From positions 2,418,001 to 2,482,000 of the forward strand of contig NZ_SGXJ01000001.1 of the NCBI RefSeq assembly GCF_004216905.1: a stretch of 64,000 bases of DNA. Reading direction: 5' to 3'. Origin of the DNA: Kribbella sp. VKM Ac-2569 (lineage in GTDB: Bacteria; Actinomycetota; Actinomycetes; Propionibacteriales; Kribbellaceae). Below, piece by piece: positions 63,004 to 64,000 of the stretch. Within the stretch, counting starts at the first letter, position 1. The number at the start of each line of letters is the position of its first letter. The translations under genes were made by a program, and so were the position numbers. Below the pieces are notes generated by a model, which ran no database searches, was not told the DNA's origin, and worked only from the letters and a program-made list of their open reading frames with translations.

Positions 63004-63903
63004 TCAGGAAGTCACCTTGAGCAGCCGTGCGGCGAGTTCGGCGTTGCGCCGGGCAAACGGCTGCCACAACGCAGGCGTCGCTGCCACTCGCTCCCGCGCC
63101 GTCGCCTCGCCCACCGCGCGCTGCGTCCACGTGCACATCCGCCCGCTCCTCAGCTCGAACCGCACGAGTACGCCGTCCGCCCACCCGTACACGTCCGCGT
63201 CCCGCGGCTCCATCCACGCAACCTTCTGCTCAGCACAGATCCACTCGAGCGCTTCGATCTCCCCCTGCACCTTCGCCGCGAACTCGTACCGCAACTCACC
63301 CGCCGCCCGGTCACGTCGTCGTACCAGCTCGCTCCGCAACGTCTCGACCGAGGCCGGTTCCTTCAAAAGTACGGCGATCGCCGTCCGCGCCAACGCGTCC
63401 CGATCCGCCGGTCCGATCCCGAACAGCCGACCGAACTCCTCCGCCGAACCGTCGCCCGCCACGGTGTATTGCAGCGGCAGCACCCGATGCAGACCCGAGA
63501 TCGCCCGCCGGATCCGTAACCCACCGAGATACGGCCCGAAGTGTGGCCCGCCACCGCTGATCGTGTGTTCGAAACGCAAACCGGGCTTGGATCCGTCCGC
63601 GAGCCGGATGTAGCCGACCACCTCCGCGCCGCCCTCGGTACGGTTCCAGCGCGGCTTGGAATGTTCGAGCAGATTGCGTTCGAGCCAGGCCGCTTCGTGT
63701 TCGGAATCGCACCAAACACCTTCCACCCGGGCGATCCGCCGTACCATCCGCTGCAGATGCGGCCGGTCGCCGAGATTCACCCAGTACGACTGCACGCGCC
63801 GCCGCAGATTGCGAGCCCGGCCGATATACAGAACCTTCCCGGCGTCGTCACGGAAGCGATAGACACCCGGCCCGGCCGGCAACTCCCGAACGCTGCGGAT
63901 CAT
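63004..63903 (-). CDS. GIY-YIG nuclease, UvrC N-terminal-like (Cho-type)
   Basis: The protein has 299 residues. The GIY-YIG catalytic core is at the N-terminus: PAGPGVYRFRDDAGKVLYIG then RARNLRRRVQSYW with the nuclease Arg, and EAAWLERNLLEHSKPRWN with the metal Glu. A UVR-type region (RRRDRAAGELRYEFAAKVQG) lies near residues 205-225. It lacks the second nuclease and helix-hairpin-helix domains of UvrC, so it resembles the accessory repair nuclease Cho. Function: incision of damaged DNA (family knowledge). Confidence 0.88.
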   Translation of the reverse strand: MIRSVRELPAGPGVYRFRDDAGKVLYIGRARNLRRRVQSYWVNLGDRPHLQRMVRRIARVEGVWCDSEHEAAWLERNLLEHSKPRWNRTEGGAEVVGYIRLADGSKPGLRFEHTISGGGPHFGPYLGGLRIRRAISGLHRVLPLQYTVAGDGSAEEFGRLFGIGPADRDALARTAIAVLLKEPASVETLRSELVRRRDRAAGELRYEFAAKVQGEIEALEWICAEQKVAWMEPRDADVYGWADGVLVRFELRSGRMCTWTQRAVGEATARERVAATPALWQPFARRNAELAARLLKVTS

Positions 63904-64000
63904 CTGGGTCCTCGCTGGATTACCGGACAGGGCCTTGCCCAGTGTGCACGATCCGACCGGCGGAGTGACCGGCCGGTGGAGTGTTTGAAACGAATGCGGG
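63904..64000. other. Right-edge sequence without a gene
   Basis: The last 97 bases lie upstream of the GIY-YIG gene start and contain no supported open frame; they presumably hold its promoter. Confidence 0.4.

Noticed and set aside
1-64000. CRISPR arrays, rRNA genes, prophage or biosynthetic gene cluster
   Set aside because: No regularly spaced repeats, no rRNA sequence, and no phage structural or multi-domain synthase genes were seen.

Overview
High-GC actinobacterial chromosome segment. The evidence is strong GC bias in third codon positions, many GTG/TTG starts, dense ATGA/GTGA stop-start overlaps, Tat-type lipoprotein export, PucR, LAL and TraR/DksA-type regulators, and an actin-like MreB homologue. 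Gene content fits a soil actinomycete of the Propionibacteriales (Kribbella/Nocardioides-like). That placement is an inference; no rRNA or other phylogenetic marker is present.

Layout. (a) 1-5.1 kb: the 5' part of an MFS symporter gene divergent from a TetR regulator with a palindromic operator between them, then a large LAL (ATPase-LuxR) regulator and a small secreted/anchored protein. (b) 5.2-6.5 kb: a graveyard of mobile elements (IS21 istB remnant; IS110 5' fragment fused tail-to-tail to a serine-recombinase fragment). (c) 6.8-18.7 kb: a sugar-catabolism locus: AraC regulator, divergent GH4 glycosidase, broken ROK regulator, then a minus-strand operon (read right to left) of a dipeptide/oligosaccharide-type ABC transporter, a small coupled protein, the binding lipoprotein, ThuA-like protein and Gfo/Idh oxidoreductase. 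The AraC promoter and 5' end are duplicated as a degenerate copy at the other end of the locus. (d) 18.8-22.2 kb: decayed DNA (AraC and ArsB-like remnants, IS1380 remnant) around two hypothetical genes. (e) 22.3-41.3 kb: an energy/stress island: three TraR/DksA zinc-finger proteins, an MreB-like ATPase, a NarL-type two-component pair, an orphan cytochrome oxidase subunit I, transaldolase, PucR regulator, tandem universal-stress protein, pyruvate dehydrogenase E1, SDR protein, DoxX, slipin, MsiK/UgpC-type ATPase and TerC. (f) 41.3-49.7 kb: a complete, tightly overlapped V/A-type rotary ATPase operon in the order D-H-I-K-E-C-F-A-B followed by terC. (g) 49.9-57.4 kb: GH15 glucanase/trehalase, MarR-DUF488, hemerythrin-like and cupin proteins, 7Fe ferredoxin, a cysteine-containing ArsR-like regulator and a decayed heme A synthase gene. 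(h) 57.4-64 kb: ordinary chromosome: tRNA-Thr, two MFS transporters, PLP decarboxylase, DUF4287, TrmH/SpoU methyltransferase, SecD-like membrane protein and a GIY-YIG nuclease.

How the parts work together. The main result is a 50-bp bipartite regulatory element found five times (25712-25761, 30701-30750, 32077-32126, 37013-37062, 49744-49793). Each copy has a 17-bp palindrome TTGCCGR-N3-YCGGCMA, exactly 16 bases, then a second 17-bp site usually beginning TTCGCCGA. Each copy lies 62-214 bp upstream of a gene or operon and is oriented toward it: the third DksA-like gene (then ctaD), the membrane protein-transaldolase pair, the USP-aceE-SDR operon, doxX, and the V-ATPase operon. This links a rotary ATPase, an alternative oxidase subunit, pyruvate oxidation and stress proteins into one regulon. 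It resembles the DosR/DevR/OsdR-type dormancy regulons of other actinobacteria in content. The adjacent histidine kinase/NarL response regulator is the obvious candidate controller (inference).
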